Below are positions 35,723 through 44,619 of a stretch of 64,000 nt of DNA, in pieces. Numbering within the stretch: position 1 is the stretch's first letter; the number at the start of each line of letters is the position of its first letter. Location of the stretch: contig CASDRS010000002.1 in NCBI GenBank assembly GCA_949283255.1, forward strand, positions 320-64,319, in the 5' to 3' direction. The stretch is from an uncultured bacterium (GTDB lineage Bacteria; Cyanobacteriota; Vampirovibrionia; Gastranaerophilales; Gastranaerophilaceae). The notes under the pieces were generated by a model. It saw only the letters and a program-made list of their open reading frames with translations, did no database searches and was not told the origin of the DNA. Both the position numbers and the translations under genes were made by a program.

Positions 35723-35890
35723 TTATACTAAATGCAATGCTTGTTTGTTTGCAACAGCTATAAAGTTCATCTGTGCCAACAATACTTCAGATCTGTCTAC
35801 AAAGTTTTCAGCTTTTGTGTTTGTTGTAATTTGATCTTTGTACAAGTCATTAAGCTTTTTATCGATTTTCTTTAAGTTAGCTACTGCCAT
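35723..35890 (-). CDS. Small hypothetical protein, 55 aa
   Basis: It starts MAVANLKKIDKKLNDLYKDQ, with AGAGAGG about 8 bases before ATG 35890. An in-frame start 18 codons earlier has no such site. It is helical and charged and ends QMNFIAVANKQALHLV, without cysteine, signal peptide or membrane segment. Good ribosome site plus own terminator support a real gene. No family recognised. Confidence 0.7.
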   Translation of the reverse strand: MAVANLKKIDKKLNDLYKDQITTNTKAENFVDRSEVLLAQMNFIAVANKQALHLV

Positions 35891-36065
35891 CTTATTGCCT
35901 CTCTTCTTTTTTGCTCTCTGTATATATATAAAGTATATACTCATTTTAAAATTTCACTACTTTATAAGTTTGTTACATTTCTTTACATTAGAGCTATAAA
36001 ATGACTATATAGACAATTTTTGAAATACATTTGTTTTTATAATATTGTAGGGAAAATTGTAGGTA

Positions 36066-38306
36066 ATGTTAGATAATATTGATAAGTTTAATAAAATTCC
36101 ATTTGGCAGTGCAAATTTTGGCATGACAACACAGACTGCAAATAATCAGCAGTCATCTCCGACTATGCAGGCGGAAATAAACAAAGAAGCCATAAAAGAG
36201 GTTGCCAATGATAACTATATTGCTAATCGTGTAAACGCTTTTTCTGAAGTTGATCCGCTGCAGCAGGCAGGATTATCAATTCCTGTGTGGATTGCGATGA
36301 ACCTTGCAATGGACAAGTACTTAAAGTACTGCGGGGGCGATTATCAGAAGTCAATTCCGGGTAGAATTGGTAACTTTGGAGATAAAGTTAGCAACTTCTT
36401 TACACAAAACCCAGTAGCTAAATACATAGATAAACAGTTAGGCAAAGTAAAGAGATTTTCAAAACGAAACATCTATGATAAATCAGGTTTGTTAAGAGCT
36501 TTTGACAGAACTCCGTCAAAACCTGAGTTGACACTTGTAAAACACCAATTTGAAGGCATCAGTGGTATGGTTGCAAACGACATATCAAACCCTTGTGATG
36601 CTTTTTTGGAATCTGTAAAATCGGCAAAAGATCTTGATTGTTTAGGTGCAACAAAAGCTGACATACAAAGAGTGGAAGGTCTGCTTAAGAAAGCTACAAC
36701 AGCTGAAGAAAGACGATTAATCTTACAAGCGGAAGAATTCAGACTGCTTAGCCCTGATAAATCCGCAAAAACTATAAGAGCATTTAAGTATAATGCAAAA
36801 CAAAGCGTTAGAGATAAGATTTTAAAAGACTTAAAAATTAAAGCAATGGGCTTTAAGGATGCTGCACAGTATGAATTGTTTAAGAGCGATCCGATAAAAT
36901 ATCGAGAAGAAATACTTAAGGCATTCAATAAGGCCAACAAAAACATTTTTGCCAGAATAGGCTGGTCTGACAAGAATATTCTAACCAAACTTAATGGTGA
37001 AATATTTGGCAGAAAAGTAAGTTTTTCAGAAATGTTTAACTTATTACAATCATCAAAAGGCTTGTCAAATACAATGCACACGACAAAGCTAGGCAGAGGG
37101 CTTACAAAGCTTTCTAATATGGTAATGGAAGGTGCAACAAGCAGAATGGCAAGCGGAAAACTTATGGCATTAATGCAAGCATACTTCATTGCAGAAGCTT
37201 TGATTATGGCAAACAAGCAGGAGACTACGGGTGATAAGCTGAAATCACTTGCTGAAAGAATGACTGAACTTATCGGATTCTTCGTATTTATGCCGCCTTC
37301 AATTAAATTAATGCACAAGATTGGTGGTTTGCAATATAGCGGTATGACTCCGGATCAGGTTGAAAACTACAGGCAAGCAGTAAAAGAATTTAATGAAAAA
37401 GTTATAAACTGTGCATTTGCAAATAAGAAAGAATATAAGGCAGCAAGAAAAGCTTTAAGGGCACAATTCAGACCTAAGACTAAAAATCCGTTTGTATGGC
37501 TTGCAAGAAAGGCCGCTGATGTGGTAACTGTAGGTTTGGAACAAGTAAGACCATATACAAGATTTAAGCAAAAAGAAGTTAATCTGTGTATATCAGAAAT
37601 CTTGAAGAGCCCTATGCAATATATCAAAAATATTGGACCAAGGTTGAAAGATTTTGCTTGCAACCCTAAATACTGGTTAAAACAAATGGCAGGTTATCCT
37701 GTAAGATTCTTATTACCAATGGTAGTATTTGTAACTTTCTTCAACAAGCTTGCAGTAAAGGCATGCCACGCAGTAGTGGGAAAACCTAAATACTCAATAT
37801 TGGATAAAGACAAGATAGAAGAAGAACAGAAAAAAGCTGAAGAACAAAAGCAAGCTGCAGCACAAAATAAGGTAAACAGCCAAAATGTACAAACAGCTCA
37901 AACTTCGCAATCACAACCAATACAACAGACTACTTCAATGGTAAAAAATAACAACCAAACTACAATGACAAGCAACTTGCTTGATAAATATCGTAACCCG
38001 CAAGCACAAGCTATGAACAATCAAAATGCTCAAATCAGCAGTACAGGTTCACTGTTAAATCAAGTAAAAACAGCTAAAGCGCAAGAAGAAACCAAAACTC
38101 AAAATGCGACAAGCGGTGAAGGTGGCAACAAAACCCACACAGTCGATACTACAAAGGCAGCAAAAACAAGTAAATATATCCCATCTCCGGAAGGAGTAAA
38201 AATCACTCAAAACAAAACTACTCCTGAAATTGATGCGGCACTAAAAAGAGCGGACGAAGCTGAAAAACGTGCAATAGAAGCGCTTGGCGGTAAAACCTCG
38301 GTATAA
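36066..38306 (+). CDS. Large hypothetical membrane-associated protein, 746 aa
   Basis: The N-terminus reads NIDKFNKIPFGSANFGMTTQ, another case of the F-G N-terminal motif. A mostly helical, basic body follows, with hydrophobic segments near residues 380-392 (LMALMQAYFIAEALIMA), 410-425 (ELIGFFVFMPPSIKLM) and 545-565 (FLLPMVVFVTFFNKLA). The last 160 residues are low-complexity, rich in glutamine, asparagine and threonine, with a short helical end. It shares style with 11699 and 54014: soluble start, late hydrophobic helices, repetitive tail. No catalytic motif seen. Confidence 0.8.
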   Translation: MLDNIDKFNKIPFGSANFGMTTQTANNQQSSPTMQAEINKEAIKEVANDNYIANRVNAFSEVDPLQQAGLSIPVWIAMNLAMDKYLKYCGGDYQKSIPGRIGNFGDKVSNFFTQNPVAKYIDKQLGKVKRFSKRNIYDKSGLLRAFDRTPSKPELTLVKHQFEGISGMVANDISNPCDAFLESVKSAKDLDCLGATKADIQRVEGLLKKATTAEERRLILQAEEFRLLSPDKSAKTIRAFKYNAKQSVRDKILKDLKIKAMGFKDAAQYELFKSDPIKYREEILKAFNKANKNIFARIGWSDKNILTKLNGEIFGRKVSFSEMFNLLQSSKGLSNTMHTTKLGRGLTKLSNMVMEGATSRMASGKLMALMQAYFIAEALIMANKQETTGDKLKSLAERMTELIGFFVFMPPSIKLMHKIGGLQYSGMTPDQVENYRQAVKEFNEKVINCAFANKKEYKAARKALRAQFRPKTKNPFVWLARKAADVVTVGLEQVRPYTRFKQKEVNLCISEILKSPMQYIKNIGPRLKDFACNPKYWLKQMAGYPVRFLLPMVVFVTFFNKLAVKACHAVVGKPKYSILDKDKIEEEQKKAEEQKQAAAQNKVNSQNVQTAQTSQSQPIQQTTSMVKNNNQTTMTSNLLDKYRNPQAQAMNNQNAQISSTGSLLNQVKTAKAQEETKTQNATSGEGGNKTHTVDTTKAAKTSKYIPSPEGVKITQNKTTPEIDAALKRADEAEKRAIEALGGKTSV

Positions 38307-38341
38307 CCTATAGAACACAAGGTTTGCAACTTATCTGTCAG

Positions 38342-39160
38342 CTATGAAAAGGCTTTAAAAGATCTCTCTACATTTTTCTCAACGGTAGCCTTAACAGAAT
38401 CATATTCGGTTTCAAGGGCAGAATGCTCGGTATCCAACTGTTTTAATTGATTGTCATACTGCTTATCTTTTGCTTGAATTTGCTGTAGTGCATAATTATA
38501 TTCAGCTTCCGCCTTAGTAACATCAGAATCATCAGAATCTTCAACAATATCGGCTGCAGAGGTGTATATAACTGATTTCCACTCAATCTTATCGACCGGA
38601 TTATCAACATCATCCTGCTGTGTATATTGTGCCTGCTCTAAAGTAACTATACCGTTTTCGAGCGCATATTGAATCCACTTTGAGCTGTTCATATCAGCAT
38701 CGCTCAATATAGCCCAAGTTTGCTCGGAAGCCGCTGATTTAGATGAATCATTTCCATTCATCCTATACCAAAGATTTGTATACCAGCTTTTTGCATCGTC
38801 ATCGTAGTTTTTTAGAAATTCTTCCAAGCTATCACTGTTTTTAAAATTCTCGGAATCCTCTTCGCCTACAAGTACCTGATTAGCAGAATTTACGAGTACA
38901 TACTGATTTTTTAACGGTGCATACTGTGTCAACAGCGCAGCTGTTAATTTTTGGTAAGTAACATTACCTTGAGCATCATAACTGGAGTATTTTAGCTGAT
39001 TTTTATTAAGAGCGGCAATATATTCGTCTCCAACAGCCGCAGTATCATCCGCAAGCCTAGTTTTAGCACGAGTAATACTCTGCGCCTTAAGTTCATTATC
39101 ATTAAGACGTTGAGTAATAGTAAGTAATCTCGCTTGACCGGCCGCCATACCCATAGGCAC
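38342..39160 (-). CDS. Coiled-coil hypothetical protein, 272 aa
   Basis: MPMGMAAGQARLLTITQRLN starts a long amphipathic N-terminal helix, followed by TRLADDTAAVGDEYIAALNK, an acidic middle and a second coiled coil at the end (QIQAKDKQYDNQLKQLDTEH). Helices at both ends that could pack together recall flagellin-like or type III export filaments; this is shape only. No signal peptide or cysteine. AAGGA precedes the start; MPM or the following methionines could be used. Confidence 0.75.
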   Translation of the reverse strand: MPMGMAAGQARLLTITQRLNDNELKAQSITRAKTRLADDTAAVGDEYIAALNKNQLKYSSYDAQGNVTYQKLTAALLTQYAPLKNQYVLVNSANQVLVGEEDSENFKNSDSLEEFLKNYDDDAKSWYTNLWYRMNGNDSSKSAASEQTWAILSDADMNSSKWIQYALENGIVTLEQAQYTQQDDVDNPVDKIEWKSVIYTSAADIVEDSDDSDVTKAEAEYNYALQQIQAKDKQYDNQLKQLDTEHSALETEYDSVKATVEKNVERSFKAFS

Positions 39161-39229
39161 ATATCCTTATAGTTGTACATAAATTTCTACGACAGATGAT
39201 TGATATAACTTTAAAATACCGATTAAAAT

Positions 39230-39258
39230 TTTACAAATGTTAACATTTATGATAAGAT
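39230..39258 (+). promoter_or_regulatory. Promoter ending 6 nt before nadD
   Basis: -35 TTTACA (39230-39235), 17-base spacer, -10 TAAGAT (39253-39258), six bases (TTGAAT), then ATG 39265. No Shine-Dalgarno. Confidence 0.6.
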
Positions 39259-39264
39259 TTGAAT

Positions 39265-39855
39265 ATGGAATTATGCGTGTTTCAGGGAACATTTAATCCG
39301 ATACATAATGCCCATTTGAGAGTGGCTGAATATGTAACAAATAATTTGGGAATAGATAAAATAATGTTTATTCCTGCATATATTCCGCCGCACAAAGAGT
39401 GTGTAAGCTCAATGTCATTAGATAGATTGAATATGGTAAGGTTAGCAGTTGAATCTTATGATAAATTTGAAGTTTCTGATATTGAGTTTAAGTTGGGTGG
39501 AAAGTCTTATACATATTTGACAATATGCGAATTATATAAGAAATTTGATATAACCGATAAGATTAAATTTATAATTGGGACAGACGCATTTAAGAAGATT
39601 GAGACGTGGTATGAGACGGATAAGCTAAAAACTAAACTTCATTTTTTAGTGTTTCCGCGTGAAAACGACGTTGATTTTGATAAGTTAGAAGAGTTGAGAA
39701 CTAAGGGCTACGAATTTGACTATATACCGCTCGAATTCAAGGATGTGTCATCAACACAAATAAGAGATTGCATCCATAACGGGAGAGGATTAGAAAATTT
39801 GGTCCCTAAAAAAGTTGAGGAATATATTAGAAAAAATGGTTTATACAAAGATTAA
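39265..39855 (+). CDS. nadD: Nicotinate-nucleotide adenylyltransferase
   Basis: 196 residues. It has the nucleotidyltransferase GTFNPIHNAHLRVAEY with the HxGH-like NAH motif, FIPAYIPPHKE, FIIGTDAFKKIETWY and the closing VSSTQIRDCI. It makes deamido-NAD from nicotinate mononucleotide and ATP. The gene overlaps yqeK by 20 bases, a common pairing in Firmicutes and Cyanobacteria-related bacteria. ATG 39265 is preferred over 39259 because of the promoter spacing and the homologous start. Confidence 0.95.
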   Translation: MELCVFQGTFNPIHNAHLRVAEYVTNNLGIDKIMFIPAYIPPHKECVSSMSLDRLNMVRLAVESYDKFEVSDIEFKLGGKSYTYLTICELYKKFDITDKIKFIIGTDAFKKIETWYETDKLKTKLHFLVFPRENDVDFDKLEELRTKGYEFDYIPLEFKDVSSTQIRDCIHNGRGLENLVPKKVEEYIRKNGLYKD

Positions 39856-40426
39856 TGAGACAGAAATAAAAAAATGGTTAAAAGAGCATTTGAGTGAAGA
39901 AAGATACTCACATTCACTAGGTACGGCTGATTGTGCTAAAGAGCTTGCAAATAAATACAATCTTGATGAAGAAAAAGCTTATACTGCAGGACTTTTGCAT
40001 GACTGTGCAAAGTGTTTTTCAAATGAAAAACTTTTAGAAATTATACATAACAATTTGGACGTAGAAGAGAGTGAACTGCAAAACTATAAAACACTTCATG
40101 CTCCTGTTAGTGCATATATAGCAGAAAAGGACTTTGGAGTTAACGATAAAGAAATATTATCTGCAATCAGATGGCATACTCTTGGGAAATTAGACATGTC
40201 AGATTTTGAAAAAATAATATTTCTTGCAGATAAAATAGAACCTAACACAAGAGAAAAGGAGCACACCGAGGAAATCAGAGCATATTTAAAAGAAGAAAAC
40301 GGTTTAAATAAGGCTATACTTAAGTGTTACAAAAATACAATAAAGAGTCTGGTAAAAAGAGACTTAAAAATATGTCTTGTAACAGTTGAAATATACAACA
40401 AGCTAGAAGCAGAAGTTCAAGCTTAA
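39836..40426 (+). CDS. yqeK: YqeK-type HD-domain symmetrical Ap4A hydrolase
   Basis: 196 residues. HD metal-binding motifs are YSHSLGTADCAKELA, GLLHDCAKCFS, HAPVSAYIA and LADKIEPNTRE. YqeK proteins cleave diadenosine tetraphosphate to two ADP. Start MVYTKINETEIKK lies inside nadD, 20 bases before the nadD stop, so expression is coupled. In many genomes rsfS follows; here the next gene is unrelated. Confidence 0.9.
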   Translation: MVYTKINETEIKKWLKEHLSEERYSHSLGTADCAKELANKYNLDEEKAYTAGLLHDCAKCFSNEKLLEIIHNNLDVEESELQNYKTLHAPVSAYIAEKDFGVNDKEILSAIRWHTLGKLDMSDFEKIIFLADKIEPNTREKEHTEEIRAYLKEENGLNKAILKCYKNTIKSLVKRDLKICLVTVEIYNKLEAEVQA

Positions 40427-40504
40427 TGTTTCATTTCTTTAATCATTTGACACTAAATTGGCATGTTCATGGTAGAATTATGAAGGTAGTAAAAGGAAGT
40501 ATCA

Positions 40505-42685
40505 ATGAAAATATTAGAAGTCAAAAATAATTTGGTAAAAATTTCGCATACTGCACAAGATGATCTTGTACTTTCGGGATTTGTAATTATAGAAGATTCA
40601 CAGTATCCTTATGTAGCACAGATTATGAGCTTAAAAGCTGATAGCGGTTCTAATTATGCTATAGCTAAGCTTCTATTTACCTTTAATGAAGAGGGAATTG
40701 TTAAAAACTATAATGGAACAGTACCTGAGTTAAATGCCTCTATAACAAGACTTTCATCTGATGAACTTTTAGATATACTACCTGTTGAAAAACCTTTAAA
40801 GATAGGCAAATTAGCTCAACAAGACTTCATATTAAACATTGATTATTCTGCTCTTGAAAAAAATCTTTTAGTTTGCTCAGATAAGTTTGAGAATTCAGAC
40901 ATCCTTATATCAAATTTAGCAAAACAAATTACTGAAAATAACAATAAATCAGTAATATTTGATACTGACTCTACCATTAATGCGGAAAATACGCTTGTCT
41001 TCGGGCAGGATTTTAAACTACCGCTAAACTACGATACAATCAACTTTATTTATGAAAATGACTTGAATGATGTTGAACCGACAAGCAAGGCTATAATTCA
41101 AGACATATTCTTAGAAGTTCAGGAATATTCAAAAACAGTTTTAGATCAATTTATTCCTATTGACAATTTTATAGCTGTTGTTGATGCTCAATACAAAGAA
41201 ATGGGTATCCCTGAATTGGCACTCCTAAAGAATCGTTTGCTAAAATATAAAGAAGATAATGTGTTTGCACAGAATGCAAAAGAAATTCAGATTATCAGAA
41301 GTGCTATCAGAGGTAATATGTCAACTTTGTTTGATATCTCAGGAGCCGACGATATTCTGCAAAAACAAATTATCAGCTATATTTATGATGAAATAAATTC
41401 AATGGACTTGTTTGTATATTCATTTGTAAAAATAAATAATGAAAATGCGGATAAAAAGTTGATACGCAAGTTCTTTATGCAGGACAAAATATATACAACA
41501 GTTGTTTCACCACACAATTACAAGTATATGTATGAACTAAAAGATAGAGCAAGCAATATGATTTTATTTGCTCCTCAAACAATGCAGCATGACTTTGCAT
41601 CATACAATATATTTATGAACAAGCTTAACGATGATGAGTGTGTTGTATATGGTAAAGCTACACAAAACATACCACTTATTATTGAAATGTTGCCTTTAGA
41701 AGAACTCGACAATATTGTGCCGCCAGCAAGACCGGCTGTAGAGGATAATACAGAGGAAGCTTCAGCTCCTGCAGAGCCAAAAGACGATTTTTCTGAGGAA
41801 TCAGACTCTTATAGCTATGAAACTATGATGGATGATCAGCCGCCTCAACATGAAGAACCGCTTGAAGAGTTAAAGCAAGAAGAATCTGAACCATTAATTG
41901 ATTTACCGCAGGTTGATGAAACACAGGAACCTGAAGCTCCGGAAGCACAGCCTGTTGAAGAACCTGTCGAGTCTCAGGACTACGAAGAATTAGAAGAAGT
42001 TGAGGAAGTTCAAGCTCCGGAAGAAAATATAATTGATGAAACTGATGAGGAGCTTGTGGAACCGGAACAAATAGAGCAGGAATTTGATACAGAGTTAATC
42101 GAAGAAGCAGCTCAAGAAGAAGAACCAGTTCTCCCTACTCTTGAAGATTCTGATATTCTTACAGAACCTGATTTAGATTCGGATGATTTTGAAAACACAA
42201 GCTATATTGAAGAACAGCCTGAACACTCTGATGGTACAGTTGGAATAAAAGAGTTACACAATCAGGGAGAAACTGAAAATCTTGAACTTGAGGAATTGCC
42301 TGAAGAACTTTCTGTAGTTGATGAAATTGTTGAAGATGAACAACCTTCAAATGTTCCGGAACAAGTGCAAGATAGCTTAACAGAAGATGATTTGGATTAC
42401 ATTCAGGATGTAAATGTACCTTCTGAACAACAGAGCATTGATGCTCAAGGCTCAGAACCTCAGCAAGAACAACCTCCTGTAGTACCGATTTATCCAGTAG
42501 ATGAACCTTCTGAAAGCCAAAATACAACAACATTTCAACCAGGTGATAGAGTAAGTCACCCGAAATATGGAGAAGGGGTTGTTGAAAAGATGATTAAGTA
42601 TGGCAATAAAGTTTTATGCTCAATAAGTTTTGAAAACGGCAGAAGACTATTGGATCCTACAATTTCTGAAATAACAAAATTATAG
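40505..42685 (+). CDS. Degenerate HerA-like protein with acidic linker and Tudor-like C-terminus
   Basis: 726 residues in three parts. Residues 1-95 resemble a HAS-barrel (VLSGFVIIEDSQYPYVAQIM). Then IGKLAQQDFILNIDYSALEK aligns in style with the run-up to Walker A in HerA/DUF87 ATPases, but the P-loop position reads VCSDKFENSD, so ATP binding is probably lost. Residues 405-670 are a Glu/Pro-rich disordered linker. The last 50 (FQPGDRVSHPKYGEGVVEKM, ISFENGRRLLDP) match the Tudor-like tail of PcrA/UvrD helicases. A scaffold contacting RNA polymerase or DNA is inferred. AAGGAAG precedes ATG. Confidence 0.7.
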   Translation: MKILEVKNNLVKISHTAQDDLVLSGFVIIEDSQYPYVAQIMSLKADSGSNYAIAKLLFTFNEEGIVKNYNGTVPELNASITRLSSDELLDILPVEKPLKIGKLAQQDFILNIDYSALEKNLLVCSDKFENSDILISNLAKQITENNNKSVIFDTDSTINAENTLVFGQDFKLPLNYDTINFIYENDLNDVEPTSKAIIQDIFLEVQEYSKTVLDQFIPIDNFIAVVDAQYKEMGIPELALLKNRLLKYKEDNVFAQNAKEIQIIRSAIRGNMSTLFDISGADDILQKQIISYIYDEINSMDLFVYSFVKINNENADKKLIRKFFMQDKIYTTVVSPHNYKYMYELKDRASNMILFAPQTMQHDFASYNIFMNKLNDDECVVYGKATQNIPLIIEMLPLEELDNIVPPARPAVEDNTEEASAPAEPKDDFSEESDSYSYETMMDDQPPQHEEPLEELKQEESEPLIDLPQVDETQEPEAPEAQPVEEPVESQDYEELEEVEEVQAPEENIIDETDEELVEPEQIEQEFDTELIEEAAQEEEPVLPTLEDSDILTEPDLDSDDFENTSYIEEQPEHSDGTVGIKELHNQGETENLELEELPEELSVVDEIVEDEQPSNVPEQVQDSLTEDDLDYIQDVNVPSEQQSIDAQGSEPQQEQPPVVPIYPVDEPSESQNTTTFQPGDRVSHPKYGEGVVEKMIKYGNKVLCSISFENGRRLLDPTISEITKL

Positions 42686-42712
42686 AAATTTATAATAACC
42701 AATATAAAAAGA

Positions 42713-42750
42713 AAAATCCCGCTCATAAAAAACGGGATTTTCTTTTTTAC
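42713..42750. terminator. Bidirectional terminator
   Basis: AAAATCCCG (42713-42721) pairs with CGGGATTTT (42733-42741) around CTCATAAAAAA, with T-rich sequence after it on the plus strand and A-rich sequence before it. It separates convergent genes ending at 42685 and 42772. Confidence 0.85.
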
Positions 42751-42771
42751 TATATCTTTTCAGAAGTTTTA

Positions 42772-43443
42772 CTAGTCTTGTTTAATTTCAGCAGGGTTAA
42801 GAATTACGCAATTAGTGTTGTTAACCTGCATTAACTTAGCAAATCTAGTAAGATCAGCCTGAATTTCAGGGAAAGTATTATAATGCATTGGGATAACAGT
42901 CTTAGCACCCAACCAGTCAGCTGCTACAACAGCATGTTCAATATCCATAGTATAATTACCGCCAATAGGTAACAATGCTATAGTCGGTCTGTAAATCTCT
43001 TTATAGGTTTTAAAATCAGGCGTTAGGCAAGTATCGCCAGCGTGGAAAATACGAACACCTTCAATATCAAAAAGAATGCTTGCTGCAATACCGCCATAAG
43101 AGCCGTCAGGCAATACACTTGAGTGGTATGCCGGTAAGAATATAGCTCTACCCCAATCGTAATTCAGCCAGCTGCCTAAATTAACAGATCTTGTCTTAGC
43201 TTTCTGGTCTGCACAATATTTTGCAACCTCAGCAACAGCTGTAATAGGAGCTTTTTTATTTTTAGCAATCTCTACAGCTTGTCCAAGATGATCAGAATGA
43301 CCGTGAGTTACAAATATATCAACAATATTAGATTTTTTATAATCATATTTCTCATTTACTGATATAAGAGGATCTACAAGAATAGACTTGTCCCCAGTCT
43401 TAAATTCAAAGGCACTATGTCCAATGTATTTTAAATCAACCAT
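42772..43443 (-). CDS. UPF0173 metal-dependent hydrolase
   Basis: 223 residues of the metallo-beta-lactamase fold in the small UPF0173 form. It has LKYIGHSAFEF, the metal motif VTHGHSDHLG, PAYHSSVLPDGSYGG, FHAGDTCLTPDF, LLPIGGNYTMDIEHAV and VIPMHYNTFPEI. All metal ligands are present. The substrate is not known for this family. GGAG lies before ATG 43443. It is divergent from ribD. Confidence 0.92.
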   Translation of the reverse strand: MVDLKYIGHSAFEFKTGDKSILVDPLISVNEKYDYKKSNIVDIFVTHGHSDHLGQAVEIAKNKKAPITAVAEVAKYCADQKAKTRSVNLGSWLNYDWGRAIFLPAYHSSVLPDGSYGGIAASILFDIEGVRIFHAGDTCLTPDFKTYKEIYRPTIALLPIGGNYTMDIEHAVVAADWLGAKTVIPMHYNTFPEIQADLTRFAKLMQVNNTNCVILNPAEIKQD

Positions 43444-43496
43444 AAAACTCTCCTTTTATTAATTAAATACAATACTTACAATATCATTTTTTTTGG

Positions 43497-43502
43497 TAAA
43501 AT
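43497..43502 (+). promoter_or_regulatory. -10 box 6 nt before ribD
   Basis: TAAAAT (43497-43502) is followed by ACAAGT and ATG 43509. CTTACA at 43475-43480 is a possible -35 with 16-base spacing. No Shine-Dalgarno and no FMN riboswitch-like sequence is visible between 43443 and 43509. Confidence 0.5.
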
Positions 43503-43508
43503 ACAAGT

Positions 43509-44555
43509 ATGAACTACGAATTATATATGAAAAGGTGCATAGAGTTAGCAAAAGGGGGCGAAGGCAAGGTCTCTCCTAATCCTCTTGTCGGATGCGTTGT
43601 AATAGACGATATCGGGAATGTTATAACGGAAGGCTACCATACCAAGTGCGGTTTTAACCACGCTGAAAGAGACGCTCTTTTAAAAACACCCCCTGATAAA
43701 ACTGAAGGGGCAACATTAATTGTAAATCTCGAACCCTGCTCTCACTTCGGCAAAACACCACCGTGTGCTGATTTAATAATAGAGAGAAAAATAAAGCGTG
43801 TAGTTATCGGGATGAGAGATGTAAATCCGATTGTTGCAGGTAACGGCATTAAAAAACTAAAGGATGCAGGTATTGAGGTTATCGAAGATGTGCTGAATAA
43901 AGAGTGCCTTGCCTTAAACGCAGTGTTTATCAAAAATATGACTCAGCATAAAACCTATGTTGCAATAAAAACAGCAACTACACTTGACGGCAAGGTAGCG
44001 ACATCAAGCGGAAGTTCCAAGTGGATAACATCAGCTCTTGCAAGAGAAGAAGTTAAAACAATTAGAAACAGATATGATGCTATATTGACCTCTGCCTCTA
44101 CTGTACTGGCAGATAATCCTACAATGCAACATAGAAAAAAAGTTATCTTAGACCGAAATTTAAAGACAGATTATAAAAATGCAAAAATATACAAAGAAGG
44201 TGAAATTTACGTCTTTTATGACAGTAATCTAACCACAACATATCAAGGCCCAAACATAAAATTTATACCTGCACCGGTAATTTCAGATAAACTCGACATT
44301 AAGTTTATTCTTGAAAAACTTTACGAGGAAGGTATTATGAGTGTTCTAGTTGAGGCAGGAGGGCATTTAAACGGCTCATTTATCGAATATGCTGACAAAA
44401 TATACCAATTTATTGCCCCGAAAATAATCGGTGATAACAATGCATTATCAGCCTATGACTATAGAAAAGTAAATGAGATTTCAGAATCAATTAATTTTAC
44501 AATTGAGGATGTAAAACATTTTTCTCCCGATATATTAATAACACTAACAAAATAA
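43509..44555 (+). CDS. ribD: Riboflavin biosynthesis bifunctional deaminase/reductase
   Basis: 348 residues. The deaminase domain has NPLVGCVVI, the zinc ligands in FNHAERDALLK and EPCSHFGKTPPCADLI, and VVIGMRDVNPIV. The reductase domain starts YVAIKTATTLDGKVATSSGS with KWITSALAREEV, and has VLVEAGGHLNGSFI near the end. It carries out steps two and three of riboflavin synthesis. The other rib genes are not adjacent, although ribD often heads such an operon. Confidence 0.95.
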   Translation: MNYELYMKRCIELAKGGEGKVSPNPLVGCVVIDDIGNVITEGYHTKCGFNHAERDALLKTPPDKTEGATLIVNLEPCSHFGKTPPCADLIIERKIKRVVIGMRDVNPIVAGNGIKKLKDAGIEVIEDVLNKECLALNAVFIKNMTQHKTYVAIKTATTLDGKVATSSGSSKWITSALAREEVKTIRNRYDAILTSASTVLADNPTMQHRKKVILDRNLKTDYKNAKIYKEGEIYVFYDSNLTTTYQGPNIKFIPAPVISDKLDIKFILEKLYEEGIMSVLVEAGGHLNGSFIEYADKIYQFIAPKIIGDNNALSAYDYRKVNEISESINFTIEDVKHFSPDILITLTK

Positions 44556-44619
44556 AATATTGCTTTACATTTGAATTTTATAGTTCTATCATGGAGATAA
44601 GATTAGGGAGAGAATTAAT

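Noticed and set aside
36473-37318. Minus-strand frame of 281 codons
   Set aside because: It lies wholly antisense to the 746-residue gene, is rich in leucine, serine and isoleucine as mirror frames are, and has no ribosome site or domain.
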